Source of the DNA: Haliscomenobacter sp.
GTDB lineage: Bacteria; Bacteroidota; Bacteroidia; Chitinophagales; Saprospiraceae
Direction: 5' to 3'
Assembly (NCBI RefSeq): GCF_016718685.1
Contig: NZ_JADKCX010000005.1
Location: 1-64,000, forward strand
Length of the DNA: 64,000 nt
The position numbers and the translations under genes are program-made. Below, in pieces: positions 44,750 through 54,195 of the stretch (position 1 is the first letter of the stretch; the number at the start of each line of letters is the position of its first letter). The notes under the pieces were generated by a model. That model saw only the letters and a list, made by a program, of their open reading frames with translations, searched no databases and was not told where the DNA came from.

Positions 44750-45140
44750 CCCGCTTCTTCAAGATAGGGAGACTCTAAAATTTTGACAAACGAATACCCG
44801 CAAGCTACAAGCCCAACAATTGTTCCAACGTATGCGCATTCCCATGGTTTCCCCTGGTTAAAGGATTCGTTTGATCGGATTATTATGGGAAATAATTTTG
44901 ATCAAACCACGGTTTCGGGGAATCTGGAAGGAAGAACGGTTGGGGAAAGAGAGGGTATGTGAAGCACCCCTCTATCCGCTCTTCCTGAGAAGAGGTTTTG
45001 CCGGAATCGCCAACTGCCACCAGATGTTGATGGGGTGCAATCAAGTAACAGTAGCGGGTAAGCGCAACGTTACCCCTTTGCGCTTACCGGCCCTTTCCGT
45101 GAACGATCAATTCCCCGACGTCGGGAAATTGATATCAAAC
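44750..45140. other. Gap with two hairpins
   Basis: I see no gene. GGTAAGCGCAA (45057-45067) pairs with TTGCGCTTACC (45078-45088). CAATTCCCCGACGTCGGGAA (45108-45127 and on to 45131) is a near-perfect palindrome just past the stop of the 45141 gene and may terminate it. An antisense-looking long frame on the + strand across 44871-45512 covers the gene at 45141 and is not believed. Confidence 0.5.
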
Positions 45141-45524
45141 CTACTTCTTAAAAATAAACCGCGTCATAAAAATCCCCTGCGAGTTATTGTCCCCAAAATT
45201 CCCCGGGATTACCTCCACCAGTTCATACCCTTCGGCGGTATTTTTGGCCAGGAAATCAGTGATGCCCCGATTGTTGTCCTGCACGTTTTTGAAATTAACC
45301 CCCGTAAGACTGAAGAGGTTTTTGATGTCCACCTCGGTAGCCGAACCGTTGCTGTCCATGGTGGCAATTTTGGAGCGCCCGAGGTTGCCGGGTACCACGG
45401 ATTCAATTACGGTGACTACGCGCCATTGGGTTTCGGCGGGTTTTTCTGCTTTGGGGCTCAGGGCCATGAACATCGGAATCGCGACCATGAGGGCCAAGCC
45501 AAGGATGAATGATGTTTTTCTCAT
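45141..45524 (-). CDS. Secreted hypothetical protein (127 aa)
   Basis: The protein starts MRKTSFILGLALMVAIPMFMAL, a signal peptide. The mature part contains ETQWRVVTVIESVVPGNLG, ITDFLAKNTAEGYELVEVIP and a C-terminal TRFIFKK. The WRVVTVIESV...GYELV pattern is like small beta-rich periplasmic proteins but I cannot place it. The start at 45524 fits the signal peptide; a frame from 45596 translates an ATGATGA repeat. It sits 61 bases downstream of the GHMP kinase gene on the same strand. Confidence 0.75.
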   Translation of the reverse strand: MRKTSFILGLALMVAIPMFMALSPKAEKPAETQWRVVTVIESVVPGNLGRSKIATMDSNGSATEVDIKNLFSLTGVNFKNVQDNNRGITDFLAKNTAEGYELVEVIPGNFGDNNSQGIFMTRFIFKK

Positions 45525-45536
45525 TGTAGAGCGTTT

Positions 45537-45600
45537 GTATAGTGATGAGTTATGAATGATGAATGATGAGTGCTCATGCACGTGTTCATGATTCATGCAA
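45537..45600. repeat. ATGATGA 7-base array with a partial complement
   Basis: GTTATGAATGATGAATGATG is followed by AGTGCTCATGCACGTGTTCATGATTCATGC, which pairs in part. It fills the spacer between the GHMP kinase stop and the next gene start and follows the same plan as the other word arrays, with a short and imperfect second arm. Confidence 0.5.
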
Positions 45601-46485
45601 AACGATTGCGTTGGGGGGTAAAAAGCCGGTTTTGCCCATGCCTAGCAAAAAGCCGCCGCCACCCGCGCCGCAGAGTTTAAGTGCAAAATGGCCTGCTTCG
45701 AGCCCTTGTTCCCACAGTTTTTTGAACGCGGAGGGGATCATCGGTTCCAGCAATTGTTGTTGCAAAGCGCTGATCTGTTGCCAGTTGGTATACAGTCCGG
45801 GCCATTGTGCCTGTTGAAACAAGCGAATCGCCGCCTCTGTAACCGGGATCAATTGCGTTTTGACTTGTTCTTGGTAAGCGGGGACTTTACAGCGCTCCAA
45901 AAACAAATTCACCCACTCGCTGGTACTGCGGCTCTGGCCCGTATCCAGCAAAAAAAACTGCCAGCCACTGGCGGCTTGCGGCCAGGAAGGCAGCGGGATA
46001 GACTCAATTTTTCCGCCTTCACTCAACAATACAGGGCGATCCAAGTAAATGATCAAAGGATCAGTCCCCGAACTGGCCCCATGGAAAAAACTCTCCATTT
46101 GCCCCAGGATACGTTTCAGTTCAGGATAACGTGCCGCGTCCTCCCGGTCAATGGGCGGCAAGGCGTAGCGGGCATAGAGTGCTGCGCAAACTGCCCCCGA
46201 GCTACCTGTTCCGTATCCATCTGGAATGTTGCTGCGGAAGTATAGCCCCGCTTGCAGCTCATCGGCAAAGCGGGGTAAGTCCAGTTTTGTTTCCAACTTA
46301 CCTTCAGCTTGCTGTTTGGTCAAATACTGACACCATGCTGGCAAGTTGCGTTGCAGGGAAGCCGCATTTTCTGTCTCCGCCCAGGCCCATTCCCCCTGAA
46401 ACAAGGGCAGGGGCAAGGCCAAGGCTGCTGATCCTTGCAATACCGTGTGTTCGCCGAAGAGGAGGAGTTTGCTGGAGAAGGTCAT
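45586..46485 (-). CDS. GHMP family kinase, mevalonate kinase-like
   Basis: The 299-residue protein from Met at 46485 has the three GHMP motifs: KLLLFGEHTVLQG, PDGYGTGSSGAVCAALY (the Gly/Ser-rich ATP loop) and LCGAGGGGFLLG. These residues match mevalonate kinases, which feed isoprenoid synthesis in Bacteroidota that use the mevalonate pathway, although other sugar or alcohol substrates are possible. A TATTTTTG box (46492-46499 on the minus strand) ends only 6 bases before the start codon, so the message could have almost no leader. That is inference only. Confidence 0.82.
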   Translation of the reverse strand: MTFSSKLLLFGEHTVLQGSAALALPLPLFQGEWAWAETENAASLQRNLPAWCQYLTKQQAEGKLETKLDLPRFADELQAGLYFRSNIPDGYGTGSSGAVCAALYARYALPPIDREDAARYPELKRILGQMESFFHGASSGTDPLIIYLDRPVLLSEGGKIESIPLPSWPQAASGWQFFLLDTGQSRSTSEWVNLFLERCKVPAYQEQVKTQLIPVTEAAIRLFQQAQWPGLYTNWQQISALQQQLLEPMIPSAFKKLWEQGLEAGHFALKLCGAGGGGFLLGMGKTGFLPPNAIVLHES

Positions 46486-46542
46486 AGATTGCAAAAATAG
46501 AGATTCGTCGGTTTAGATGCCGGGAATTAACCTTTTGTAAAC

Positions 46543-46583
46543 AAAAAAGCCCCACCACGGATCACCGGGCGGGGCTTTTTTTT
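46543..46583. terminator. Terminator of rpsA (bidirectional hairpin)
   Basis: AAAAAAGCCCC and GGGGCTTTTTTTT form a GC-rich stem with A and T runs on its two sides. It lies just past the rpsA stop on the minus strand and can also act in the other direction. Confidence 0.85.
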
Positions 46584-46606
46584 ATTTCCATCAGGATTGA
46601 TTATTC

Positions 46607-48934
46607 CTAATCTTCCTTGTCTTCGGTAACGTCGTTAACTTCAGTAGCTTCGGTAGCTTCCGCGTCCTTAGCGTCTTTGGCTTCTTTCGCTTCTTTGACT
46701 TCCTTGATGGTCTGTTGTTGCTGTTCGAATTGTTCTTTCAATGCAGCCAGTCCTTCCAGGTCACCAAGGGTAGAACGTTCGATGCTATCCTGTTGCTTTT
46801 TCACGGCAACGCGGGTTACTTTGCGCTCGTCGTCCTTTACTTTCTTCACTTGCTCATCGGCCTCGCGACGGATGTCTTCGAGGTAACGCAAGTGAGAAAC
46901 CAAGATGCGCTTGTCATCGCGGTTGAATTCAATCACCTTCACGGTCAGTACTTCATCGACTTCAGCGAGGTTGTTGTCTTCTTTGCGGATGTGTTTGATC
47001 GGAGCAAAAGCTTCCAGACCGTAAGGCAACTGCACGATGGCACCGCGGTCGTCACGACGCAACACGGTAGCTTCGTGGTAAGAACCTACAGGGAATACAT
47101 TTTCGAAAGTATCCCATGGGTTTTCTTCCAATTGTTTGTGGCCCAGCGACAGTTTGCGGTTGTCTTTGTCGATATCGAGGATCGCAACGTCAATTTTTTC
47201 ACCAACCTTCGTAAACTCGGATGGGTGACCATAACGTTTGGTCCAGCTCAAATCGGAGATGTGTACCATGCCGCCGATGCCTTCTTCCAGCTCGATGAAC
47301 ACGCCATAAGGAGTAAGGTTTTTCACCTCGCCCGTGTGGCGGCTGTTGAGTGGGAATTGGTTTTCGATTTCGCTCCAAGGGTCTTGCGCCATCTGCTTGA
47401 GGGAGAGAGACATCTTGCGCTCATCGCGGTCAACGGTAACTACTTTTGCGGAATATTCCTGGCCCAACTTGAAGAATTCGCGTGCGTTGATCGGTTGGTT
47501 GCTCCAGCTTACTTCTGAAACGTGGATCAAACCTTCTACGCCCGGTTGAATTTCCAGGAATGCGCCGTAATCTTCGATGTTGACAATCTTACCTTTAACG
47601 ATAGAGTTCTCGGAGATGGTGTTGTCGAGTACTTCCCATGGGTGTGGTTGCAATTGCTTCAAGCCCAGAGAGATACGCTTCTTGTTCTCGTCGAAGTCCA
47701 ATACTACTACGCTGATCTTTTGGTTCAGGCCGAGTACTTCGCTTGGGTGGCTGATGCGGCCCCAAGAGATATCGGTGATGTAGAGCAGACCGTCTACGCC
47801 GCCCAAGTCGAGGAACGCACCGAAGTCGGTGATGTTCTTGACGATACCTTCCAATACCTGACCTTTTTCGAGGCTGGCAATGATGGCTTCGCGTTGCTCG
47901 GCGAGGTCGCTTTCGATGAGTGCCTTGTGAGATACCACGGCGTTTTTGATGGTTTCGTTGATCTTAACCACCTTGAACTCCATGTTTTTGCCAACGTATG
48001 AATCGTAATCGATGATTGGCTTGATGTCGATTTGTGAACCAGGCAAGAAGGTCTCCAAACCACTGCAGTCTACAATCAGACCACCTTTGGTTTTGCTGAT
48101 CACCGTACCTTTGATCACGGTACCATTTTCGTACGAATCCACGATGCTTTCCCAGGCGCGCAGCAATTTAGCTTTGCGGCGAGACAACACCAATTGGCCG
48201 CGCAAGTCTTCCTGTTGTTCAACGTACACTTCAACCAAGTCTCCAATCTGGAGGTCCGGTGTGTCGCGGAATTCAGAAAGTGGTACCAAACCATCCGACT
48301 TGTAGTTGATGTCCAAAACCACGTCGCCACCGTTTACGGAGGTTACGCGTCCTTTGACGATTTCGCTTTCTACCACAGCGTTCATGGTAGATTCGTACTG
48401 GGTCAGGTATTCTTTGGTGGTATCCGCAGAATAAACGGCGCCACCTTTGTTGGTGATGCTCCAGTCAAATTCATCGTGGGCAGTATTGGGATCGAAGCCA
48501 CTGACAAACAGCAATTCGATGTCCAATTCATCCTCGTCGTCATCATCACCGCCAGCGCTGGGCACTTCAGGAATCAGGTCGACGTTTTTGATGATGATCA
48601 CTTCAGCAGGAGCAGCTTCTTCTTCCAGTTCCACTTCTTCCACTGCCTCAAGAGCCGTTTCAGCTACTTCTTCAGCAACAGCCTCGGTTTCTTCCACTGC
48701 CTCAATGGCGGCTTCTGCAACTGGCTCAGCAATTTCGTCAGCAACATCCGCAGTTTCTTCCACTACCTCAACGGTGGCTTCCACAACTGGTTCAGCTACA
48801 GCTTCTACCACTGCTTCGGTTTCTTCTACTGCCGCGGTGATTTCGTTGCTGGTTTCTGGCGCAGTTTCTTCAACTTGCGCTTCGGCATCGAGGGTTGTTT
48901 CTTGTTGCTCGATGTCGTCTTTTTCGTCTATCAT
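46607..48934 (-). CDS. rpsA: Ribosomal protein S1 with a long acidic N-terminal extension
   Basis: S1 binds mRNA on the 30S subunit and assists initiation. From Met at 48934 the protein has about 775 residues. Residues 10-130 are an unusual Glu/Val/Ala extension with repeated VEE, AVEE and VAEEVAE blocks, followed by an Asp/Glu patch. Then come about six S1 domains (for example VKGRVTSVNGGDVVLDINYK, LEGIVKNITDFGAFLDLGGV, VKGKIVNIEDYGAFLEIQPG). The C-terminal tail is again Lys/Glu/Asp-rich. E. coli S1 has 557 residues, so the extra length is mainly the two tails. A promoter with 18-base spacing lies upstream and a GC-rich terminator downstream. Confidence 0.95.
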   Translation of the reverse strand: MIDEKDDIEQQETTLDAEAQVEETAPETSNEITAAVEETEAVVEAVAEPVVEATVEVVEETADVADEIAEPVAEAAIEAVEETEAVAEEVAETALEAVEEVELEEEAAPAEVIIIKNVDLIPEVPSAGGDDDDEDELDIELLFVSGFDPNTAHDEFDWSITNKGGAVYSADTTKEYLTQYESTMNAVVESEIVKGRVTSVNGGDVVLDINYKSDGLVPLSEFRDTPDLQIGDLVEVYVEQQEDLRGQLVLSRRKAKLLRAWESIVDSYENGTVIKGTVISKTKGGLIVDCSGLETFLPGSQIDIKPIIDYDSYVGKNMEFKVVKINETIKNAVVSHKALIESDLAEQREAIIASLEKGQVLEGIVKNITDFGAFLDLGGVDGLLYITDISWGRISHPSEVLGLNQKISVVVLDFDENKKRISLGLKQLQPHPWEVLDNTISENSIVKGKIVNIEDYGAFLEIQPGVEGLIHVSEVSWSNQPINAREFFKLGQEYSAKVVTVDRDERKMSLSLKQMAQDPWSEIENQFPLNSRHTGEVKNLTPYGVFIELEEGIGGMVHISDLSWTKRYGHPSEFTKVGEKIDVAILDIDKDNRKLSLGHKQLEENPWDTFENVFPVGSYHEATVLRRDDRGAIVQLPYGLEAFAPIKHIRKEDNNLAEVDEVLTVKVIEFNRDDKRILVSHLRYLEDIRREADEQVKKVKDDERKVTRVAVKKQQDSIERSTLGDLEGLAALKEQFEQQQQTIKEVKEAKEAKDAKDAEATEATEVNDVTEDKED

Positions 48935-48991
48935 ACAATGCATTTCTTCTCACGAAAGGTGAGATTTGGTTATGAATTAAAAATTGAGCCG

Positions 48992-49022
48992 CAAAGGTAG
49001 GATTTTGAATTGAGAATCAAAA
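48992..49022 (-). promoter_or_regulatory. Predicted promoter of rpsA
   Basis: On the minus strand TTTTG (49018-49022) lies 18 bases before TACCTTTG (48992-48999). The spacing equals that of the rpoN promoter in this window. The start codon is about 58 bases downstream. This is one of the clearest Bacteroidota-type promoters here. Confidence 0.65.
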
Positions 49023-49028
49023 GAAATT

Positions 49029-49110
49029 GGTTGAAAAGTTGAAGGGTTGAAAAGTTGAAAAGTGAGGTCTAAAAACTTTTCAACTCTTCAACTTTCCAAC
49101 TCTTCAACTA
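49029..49110. repeat. GTTGAAAA-word inverted array upstream of rpsA
   Basis: GGTTGAAAAGTTGAAGGGTTG is followed by a short core with GTGAGGTCT and then ACTTTTCAACTCTTCAAC and AACTCTTCAACTATT. The core GAGGTC also occurs, complemented, as GACCTC in the array at 4909. It lies just upstream of the rpsA promoter. Confidence 0.75.
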
Positions 49111-49163
49111 TTTTACCCATCTTTGCAGGCGCAAGTTTTCATTCACTCAAAACTGCCTAAACA

Positions 49164-49292
49164 ATGTCTGAAATAGAAAACGTTGGACGAAAGGGATACT
49201 GTGTACTGTATTTCTTTATCTTTTTTATCTTGTTTGTTGCACTATTGGTCTATCTGTACAATCGCAATGCTGATTTACTGCCACCGCAGTAA
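49164..49292 (+). CDS. Possible single-pass membrane peptide (42 aa)
   Basis: ATG at 49164 opens MSEIENVGRKGYCVLYFFIF followed by a hydrophobic helix (FILFVALLVYLYN) and NADLLPPQ, then TAA. A short cytoplasmic start, one membrane helix and a proline-rich end are plausible for a small membrane protein. It lies between two repeat arrays and I know no homologue, so coding status is uncertain. Confidence 0.4.
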   Translation: MSEIENVGRKGYCVLYFFIFFILFVALLVYLYNRNADLLPPQ

Positions 49293-49387
49293 GCGAATAG
49301 CGAATAGCGAAAAGTGAAAAGTGAAAAACTCAACAGGTTTAAATTCAGTTGGCTTTCGCTGTTCGCTATTCGCTATTCGCTTTCAAC
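49290..49387. repeat. GCGAATA/GTGAAAA inverted 7-base array
   Basis: AAGCGAATAGCGAATAGCG, then AAAAGTGAAAAGTG, are followed by a core (AACAGGTTTAAATTCAGTTGG) and the complement TTCGCTGTTCGCTATTCGC. It overlaps the stop of the acyl-CoA synthetase gene at 49387 on its right side. It shares its words with the array at 36464. Confidence 0.75.
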
Positions 49388-51207
49388 TACTCGGCGTAAA
49401 TATCTTCAATCACGCCACTGTATTTCTCTAAAATCACTCTACGTTTTAGTTTCATGGTAGGCGTCAGTTCGGCTTCAGTGCCGTCGGACTTGACGGGTTC
49501 CCATACTTTGTCCAACAAGCGGAACTGCTTGATTTGGTCAATGTGGCTGAAGCTTGGATTCATCTCATCTACTATTTCCTGAAACTTGGCCATCACTTTG
49601 GGGTGATGAATCATTTCGGCGAAGGTAGACCATTCAACCTGATGCTCCTGGCACCAGTCTTTCAAAGCCGGCTCAGCAGGCACAATCAGGGCGGACACAA
49701 ATTTGCGTTGTTCCCCAACGACCATCATTTGTTCGATCAGGAAATTTTCCCGAAACTTACTTTCAATGGGGGTGGGTGCTACGTACTTACCACCGGAGGT
49801 TTTGAGCAATTCCTTTTTGCGGTCGGTGATTTGCAGGTATTTTTTTCCTCCGGGGCCATCCACCAGTTTGCCTACGTCTCCCGTACAGAACCAGGTTTTG
49901 CCATTGATCGTTTTCATGACTGCGGCCGTGGCTTCGGGTTTTTTGTAATATCCCATCATGACATTGGGGCCATAAGCGAGTATTTCACCTTCACCGGGGC
50001 GGTAAATGCCATCCGACTCGTCGATGTACAATTCAACTTTTTCGATGATTGGCCCAACCGTACCCAACATCGCTCCATTGGGTTGAAAAAGATTTAAGGT
50101 GAGTACTGGCGAGGTTTCGGTCAGTCCATAACCTTCCCGAATGGGGATACCTGCGGCAGAAAACACCTGAGCTATTCTGCGTGGACAAGCAGCAGCACCG
50201 GTAGTAATGCCCTTGAGCTGGCCACCGAGGGCCGCGCGCCATTTGCTAAAGATCAGTTTATCGGCAATTTTCCACTGAATGGCCTTCCAGCCTGTGGGTT
50301 TGTATTCAAAATGGTATTCCTCAGTAAGTTTTAAGGCCCAGAAAAACAGCTTCTTTTTGATGCCCGTCAGCTCAAGCCCTTTGTTGTAAATGCGCTCGTA
50401 TACTTTTTCCAGCAGGCGAGGTACGGTCGTGAAAAAGTGGGGCTTAACCGCCATGAGGTCGCCACTTTCACCACCCAGGTTATCTGTACCCGTAAATACG
50501 GCCGAAATTCCATTGAGCATGTAGAGGTAAATGACCACGCGCTCATAGACGTGACAGATGGGCAAAAAGCTCAATGCAGTATCTCCTGTGGAAAAAGGAA
50601 ACGCATTGCGCCCGGCCATGATGTTGCTGATGATGTTGTGGTTGGACAACATCACCCCTTTGGGCACCCCGGTAGTACCGGAGGTATAAATAATGGTAGC
50701 CAGCTCTTCCGGCAGGATCGACGCCATTAGTGCATCCACATCGGCTTGGCCTTCGTCTGAAAAAATCGTTTCCCAATAAGGTTGGCCTTCTTTTTTATCA
50801 AATGAATATACCTCTTGCAGGGGTAGGAACCCCAGCCTGGGCTTTTTCTTTTCATGCAAATCCCCTCCTCCGACAAAGCAGAAACGGGTTTCAGAATCAT
50901 TAAAAATGTAGGTATAATCCTCCGAGGTAATGGTTGGATAAACCGGTACGTTGATGGCTCCAATTTGTTGAATGCCCACATCAAGGATGGTCCATTCTGT
51001 ACGGTTTTGGGTGACTGCTACCCCAATTCGATCGCCTTTTTTAACGCCCAATTTGAGCAAACCACGGCTGACTTTATTGCCCAGGTCTACAACTTCCTGG
51101 GTGCTGTAATATTTCCATTGGCCGTCAACGCGGTGTCCAAAAGCACGCTCCAAGGGGAATTGTGCTGCCTGATAGTGAATCAGGTCACATAATCTGGTTG
51201 GCTCCAT
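49387..51207 (-). CDS. Long-chain acyl-CoA synthetase (AMP-forming), paralogue 1
   Basis: The 606-residue enzyme belongs to the ANL superfamily. It activates fatty acids with ATP to acyl-AMP and then CoA thioesters. Motifs include the P-loop-like IIYTSGTTGVPKGVM, FLPICHVYER, REGYGLTETSP, FCTGDVGKL and TDRKKELLKTSGGKYVAP, with the adenylation Lys near TPTMKLKRR. It shares architecture with the gene at 52414 and the two are separated only by a CotH-like gene, which suggests duplication and a shared function in fatty acid use. Confidence 0.93.
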   Translation of the reverse strand: MEPTRLCDLIHYQAAQFPLERAFGHRVDGQWKYYSTQEVVDLGNKVSRGLLKLGVKKGDRIGVAVTQNRTEWTILDVGIQQIGAINVPVYPTITSEDYTYIFNDSETRFCFVGGGDLHEKKKPRLGFLPLQEVYSFDKKEGQPYWETIFSDEGQADVDALMASILPEELATIIYTSGTTGVPKGVMLSNHNIISNIMAGRNAFPFSTGDTALSFLPICHVYERVVIYLYMLNGISAVFTGTDNLGGESGDLMAVKPHFFTTVPRLLEKVYERIYNKGLELTGIKKKLFFWALKLTEEYHFEYKPTGWKAIQWKIADKLIFSKWRAALGGQLKGITTGAAACPRRIAQVFSAAGIPIREGYGLTETSPVLTLNLFQPNGAMLGTVGPIIEKVELYIDESDGIYRPGEGEILAYGPNVMMGYYKKPEATAAVMKTINGKTWFCTGDVGKLVDGPGGKKYLQITDRKKELLKTSGGKYVAPTPIESKFRENFLIEQMMVVGEQRKFVSALIVPAEPALKDWCQEHQVEWSTFAEMIHHPKVMAKFQEIVDEMNPSFSHIDQIKQFRLLDKVWEPVKSDGTEAELTPTMKLKRRVILEKYSGVIEDIYAE

Positions 51208-51357
51208 AAAAAAGTTGGTTTATTCGGATGTTTGGCAGAATTATCCTCTAATATAAACCCAAAATTAAAAGATTGTTTGGAACCAGCCTTATTTTTCGTT
51301 ACAGGCAGAAGGAATTCTATGTACCATCACTCAAAGTACCAAAAAATCAGGGATTAA

Positions 51358-52406
51358 TCACCCGGAGAAAGCGTTTTTCATCCTCCAGTTCCTTGTAAAG
51401 TCTTCGATGAGGACAAGCGTCTTCTCGGTTGAATTTGTCCAGAAGGGAAAAGTTTTGATAAAATCAAGCACCGCGGTTTTGGACTCCAGAATTTTGCGCA
51501 AAATCATACCTTCTGGCTGGTTGACGGTTTCCTCCTTTAAAGTAACGTTCCCGAACATTTCGCAATGGGTATAGATTCATGAGGCACCGCATAAGGTGCG
51601 TTGACCAAACCCGAATAGTCAAAGTCGTAGGGCACTGGGATCACTTTTTTGGTGGTATTGTGCTCAAAGAAACGGGCATTGTGGCTGTTGCCAAAAGCCC
51701 AGTCGGTATTGCCAATCATGTATTCGTAAAGCACGAAGTTCAAAAAATGGGCCCGGGCAAACTGCTTGGTATCTTTGGGTCTTTCCTCCATCATGGTGGT
51801 TTCCAAACGCTCCTCAACCTGTTCTTCGTCTTCTACGATGAAGCCAATTTTCTCAGTGATTTTTTCGGGGTTTTTAGAGTCTACCAAATTAATTTTGACC
51901 AATTTGGCCCGAAAACTGGCGGGAGTAATCAGGTTGTACAAGCGGTAAGCCAGGTACTCTTTGTAGATGAATTGCTCAAATGCCCCAGAGGGCTTGCACT
52001 CCCACACAATCTTCATCTCGTTGTGTGTCGAATATCCTTCTGCAGTAAGGTCAACTTTTTTGATTTTCAGTTTAATCGGCGGGTGCAGACAAATGTCTTT
52101 TCGCGTTTTTCCCCGAGCCTTTACCTCCGCATTGTAAGTTTTTTCTTCTCCGGCTTTGTTTTTGTACTTGATCACTGCGGCCTGATATTTTTCGTCAGCT
52201 TTGCCACGCATCAATAATTTTAAATCCGTCTCAAGACGTATTTCCAAAGCGCCGACGCTGTCTTCCAGCATCATTTGATCAAACCAACTGATTGCCGTGC
52301 TGGTAGTTGCCACCGGGGTAGTGGTAGCTTGAGAAAATGTCAAAAATGGTGCAAGCAATAAGGTTGATAAGCCGCACCAAAGGGCTGTAAGGTGTAGATT
52401 TCTCAT
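51358..52406 (-). CDS. CotH-kinase-like secreted protein, frameshifted
   Basis: From ATG 52406 there is a signal peptide (MRNLHLTALWCGLSTLLLAP, cut near TFSQ). The mature part resembles CotH-type proteins of Bacteroidota, for example EVKARGKTRKDICLHPPIKL and ARAHFLNFVLYEYMIGNTDW (the NxxDW-like stretch), then VPYDFDYSGLVNAPYAVPHE. The frame breaks after ESIPI near 51548-51556. A one-base correction gives VRERYFKGGNRQPEGM and homology to the stop at 51358. CotH proteins can be protein kinases, but conservation of catalytic residues cannot be judged here. It is sandwiched between two acyl-CoA synthetase genes. Confidence 0.75.
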
Positions 52407-52413
52407 GATTAAG

Positions 52414-54195
52414 TTATGAATAAAGTTCATTAATGGCTTTTAGGTGGGTTTCCAGAATCCGTTTACGGCGTAATTTCAACGTTGCGGTCATCTCCCCACT
52501 GTGCTCTGTCCAAGGTTCATGCAGCAGCAAAAACTGTTGAACTTGCTGGTAGGGGGGTAAATCTTGATTGAGTCGTGCCAGTTCTTGTTCAAAAAAACGA
52601 CGCACTCTGGGATTAAGCACCATAAACTGAGGCGCAGTCCAGTGTACTTTTTGTGTTTTGCACCATTCTTCCAATTTGTCAAACCGGGGTACAATCAATG
52701 CATAGGGAGCCGGGCGGCTAGCCCCCGCAACCAGGCACTGACTGATGTATTCAGAGTGGACCAAATGTTTTTCAATCGCTTCTGGTGCGATAAATTTACC
52801 CGCACCCGTTTTGAACATGTCGTCTTGGCGGCCTTTGAGTTTCAAAAAGCGTTTGTGCACCCACATCCCTACATCCCCCGTACGAAACCATCCGTCCTCG
52901 GTCATGACTTCGCGGCTGGCTTCAGGCTGTTGGTAGTAACCCAACATGACATTAGGGCCTTTAACCTGCACTTCTCCGGCCCCCTCTTCGTCCGGATTGA
53001 CAATGCGCACCTCTACCCCCGGAATCGGCATACCCACGGTACCAAACCGGGAGCCGCCGGGTTCAAAACGATTGAACGCAATGACCGGTGAGGTTTCGGT
53101 CAGCCCATAGCCCTCTCTAACTTTAAGCCCAGCCGCAGAAAACAAGCGCCCCAATACAGGATTTAAGGCCGCTGCACCAACGACTATTCCCTCCATACGA
53201 CCACCAAACATCTTTCGCCAGCGGTTAAACACCAAAATTCTCGCTAAGCTAAGACGCAGCCAATAAGCCAGGGGTTGCCGCTTGCGGTCGTAATAATTTT
53301 TGCCCAGTTCAATGGCCCATTTTATGATTTTTTTCCGTAAAAAAGACCCCTTCTTTGAATTGGCCATGATTTGCTCAACCAATCGTTCGATAATCAAAGG
53401 TACCGCAGTGATGTAGTGAGGACGAACTTCGCGCAAGTTGCTCAAAAGTTGCTCTTGCCCCTCGGCATACGTTACACTTGCACCTACCGCAATATAGGTA
53501 TAAATCACCATTCGTTCAAAAATATGGCTCAAGGGTAAAAAACTAAGCGTCTTTTTGTCACAATTGACGGGAATGAGGGCAATAGTAGACTTAATGTTGC
53601 TGATGACATTTTTGTGCGAAAGCATCACCCCTTTGGGCTTCCCAGTAGTACCGGAAGTGTAAATGATGGTGGCTAAGTCGTCTTCGACAACACTTTCCCG
53701 AAGGATTTTAATGGTTTCCAGTTCTTCACTTGATGGTTCCGCCAGTAAATCCAACAGACAAGGATTTACGCCAGCAAGTGGATAAAAAGGAACCACCCAT
53801 TCCAGGTCTGGACTTCCGGTTTGCAGCTTATGAATGGTGGCATACAACTCTTCTGTATCTGTAAAACAAGCACGAATGGCGGCATCTTGCAAGATAAACC
53901 GCAGCTCTTCCACTCCCGAAGTAGCATGAAGCGGTACCACAATGAGTCCAATTTGTTGCATGCCAAAATCCAAAAAATTCCAGAAAGGACTCCCGTGTTT
54001 GGCCATGATGGCAACCCGTTCACCCCGACGCAGCCCCATTCTCAACAAAAATGCGCTAACTTGATTTATCTTGTGTCGGCAATCGCGGGTAGAAAACACC
54101 ATGCTCTGCCCTTGCCGTTTGTAGGCGAGGGCAGTCTCGTTGGAGAAACGAGCTTCCTGATATCCGAAGAGGTCAAAAAGGCGACGATAATCCAT
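52414..54195 (-). CDS. Long-chain acyl-CoA synthetase (AMP-forming), paralogue 2
   Basis: The enzyme of 593 residues from Met at 54195 is a second ANL-superfamily acyl-CoA synthetase. Motifs are IIYTSGTTGKPKGVMLSH, FLPLSHIFERM, REGYGLTETSPVIAF and FRTGDVGMW. RQDDMFKTGAGKFIAPEAIE is the variant of the conserved D-R-K segment, and MTATLKLRRK holds the C-terminal Lys. It differs enough from its neighbour at 49387 to be an old duplication. Chain-length specificity is unknown. The longer start at 54225 adds ten residues through the intergenic region. Confidence 0.93.
   Translation of the reverse strand: MDYRRLFDLFGYQEARFSNETALAYKRQGQSMVFSTRDCRHKINQVSAFLLRMGLRRGERVAIMAKHGSPFWNFLDFGMQQIGLIVVPLHATSGVEELRFILQDAAIRACFTDTEELYATIHKLQTGSPDLEWVVPFYPLAGVNPCLLDLLAEPSSEELETIKILRESVVEDDLATIIYTSGTTGKPKGVMLSHKNVISNIKSTIALIPVNCDKKTLSFLPLSHIFERMVIYTYIAVGASVTYAEGQEQLLSNLREVRPHYITAVPLIIERLVEQIMANSKKGSFLRKKIIKWAIELGKNYYDRKRQPLAYWLRLSLARILVFNRWRKMFGGRMEGIVVGAAALNPVLGRLFSAAGLKVREGYGLTETSPVIAFNRFEPGGSRFGTVGMPIPGVEVRIVNPDEEGAGEVQVKGPNVMLGYYQQPEASREVMTEDGWFRTGDVGMWVHKRFLKLKGRQDDMFKTGAGKFIAPEAIEKHLVHSEYISQCLVAGASRPAPYALIVPRFDKLEEWCKTQKVHWTAPQFMVLNPRVRRFFEQELARLNQDLPPYQQVQQFLLLHEPWTEHSGEMTATLKLRRKRILETHLKAINELYS

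Noticed and set aside
44871..45512. 213-codon open frame on the + strand
   Set aside because: It is antisense to a credible signal-peptide protein at 45141-45524. Its other half runs over two hairpins, and the product resembles no family.
51358..51558. Separate small gene downstream of the CotH-like gene
   Set aside because: Its sequence continues the CotH-like homology in a shifted frame and is the broken C-terminus of that gene.
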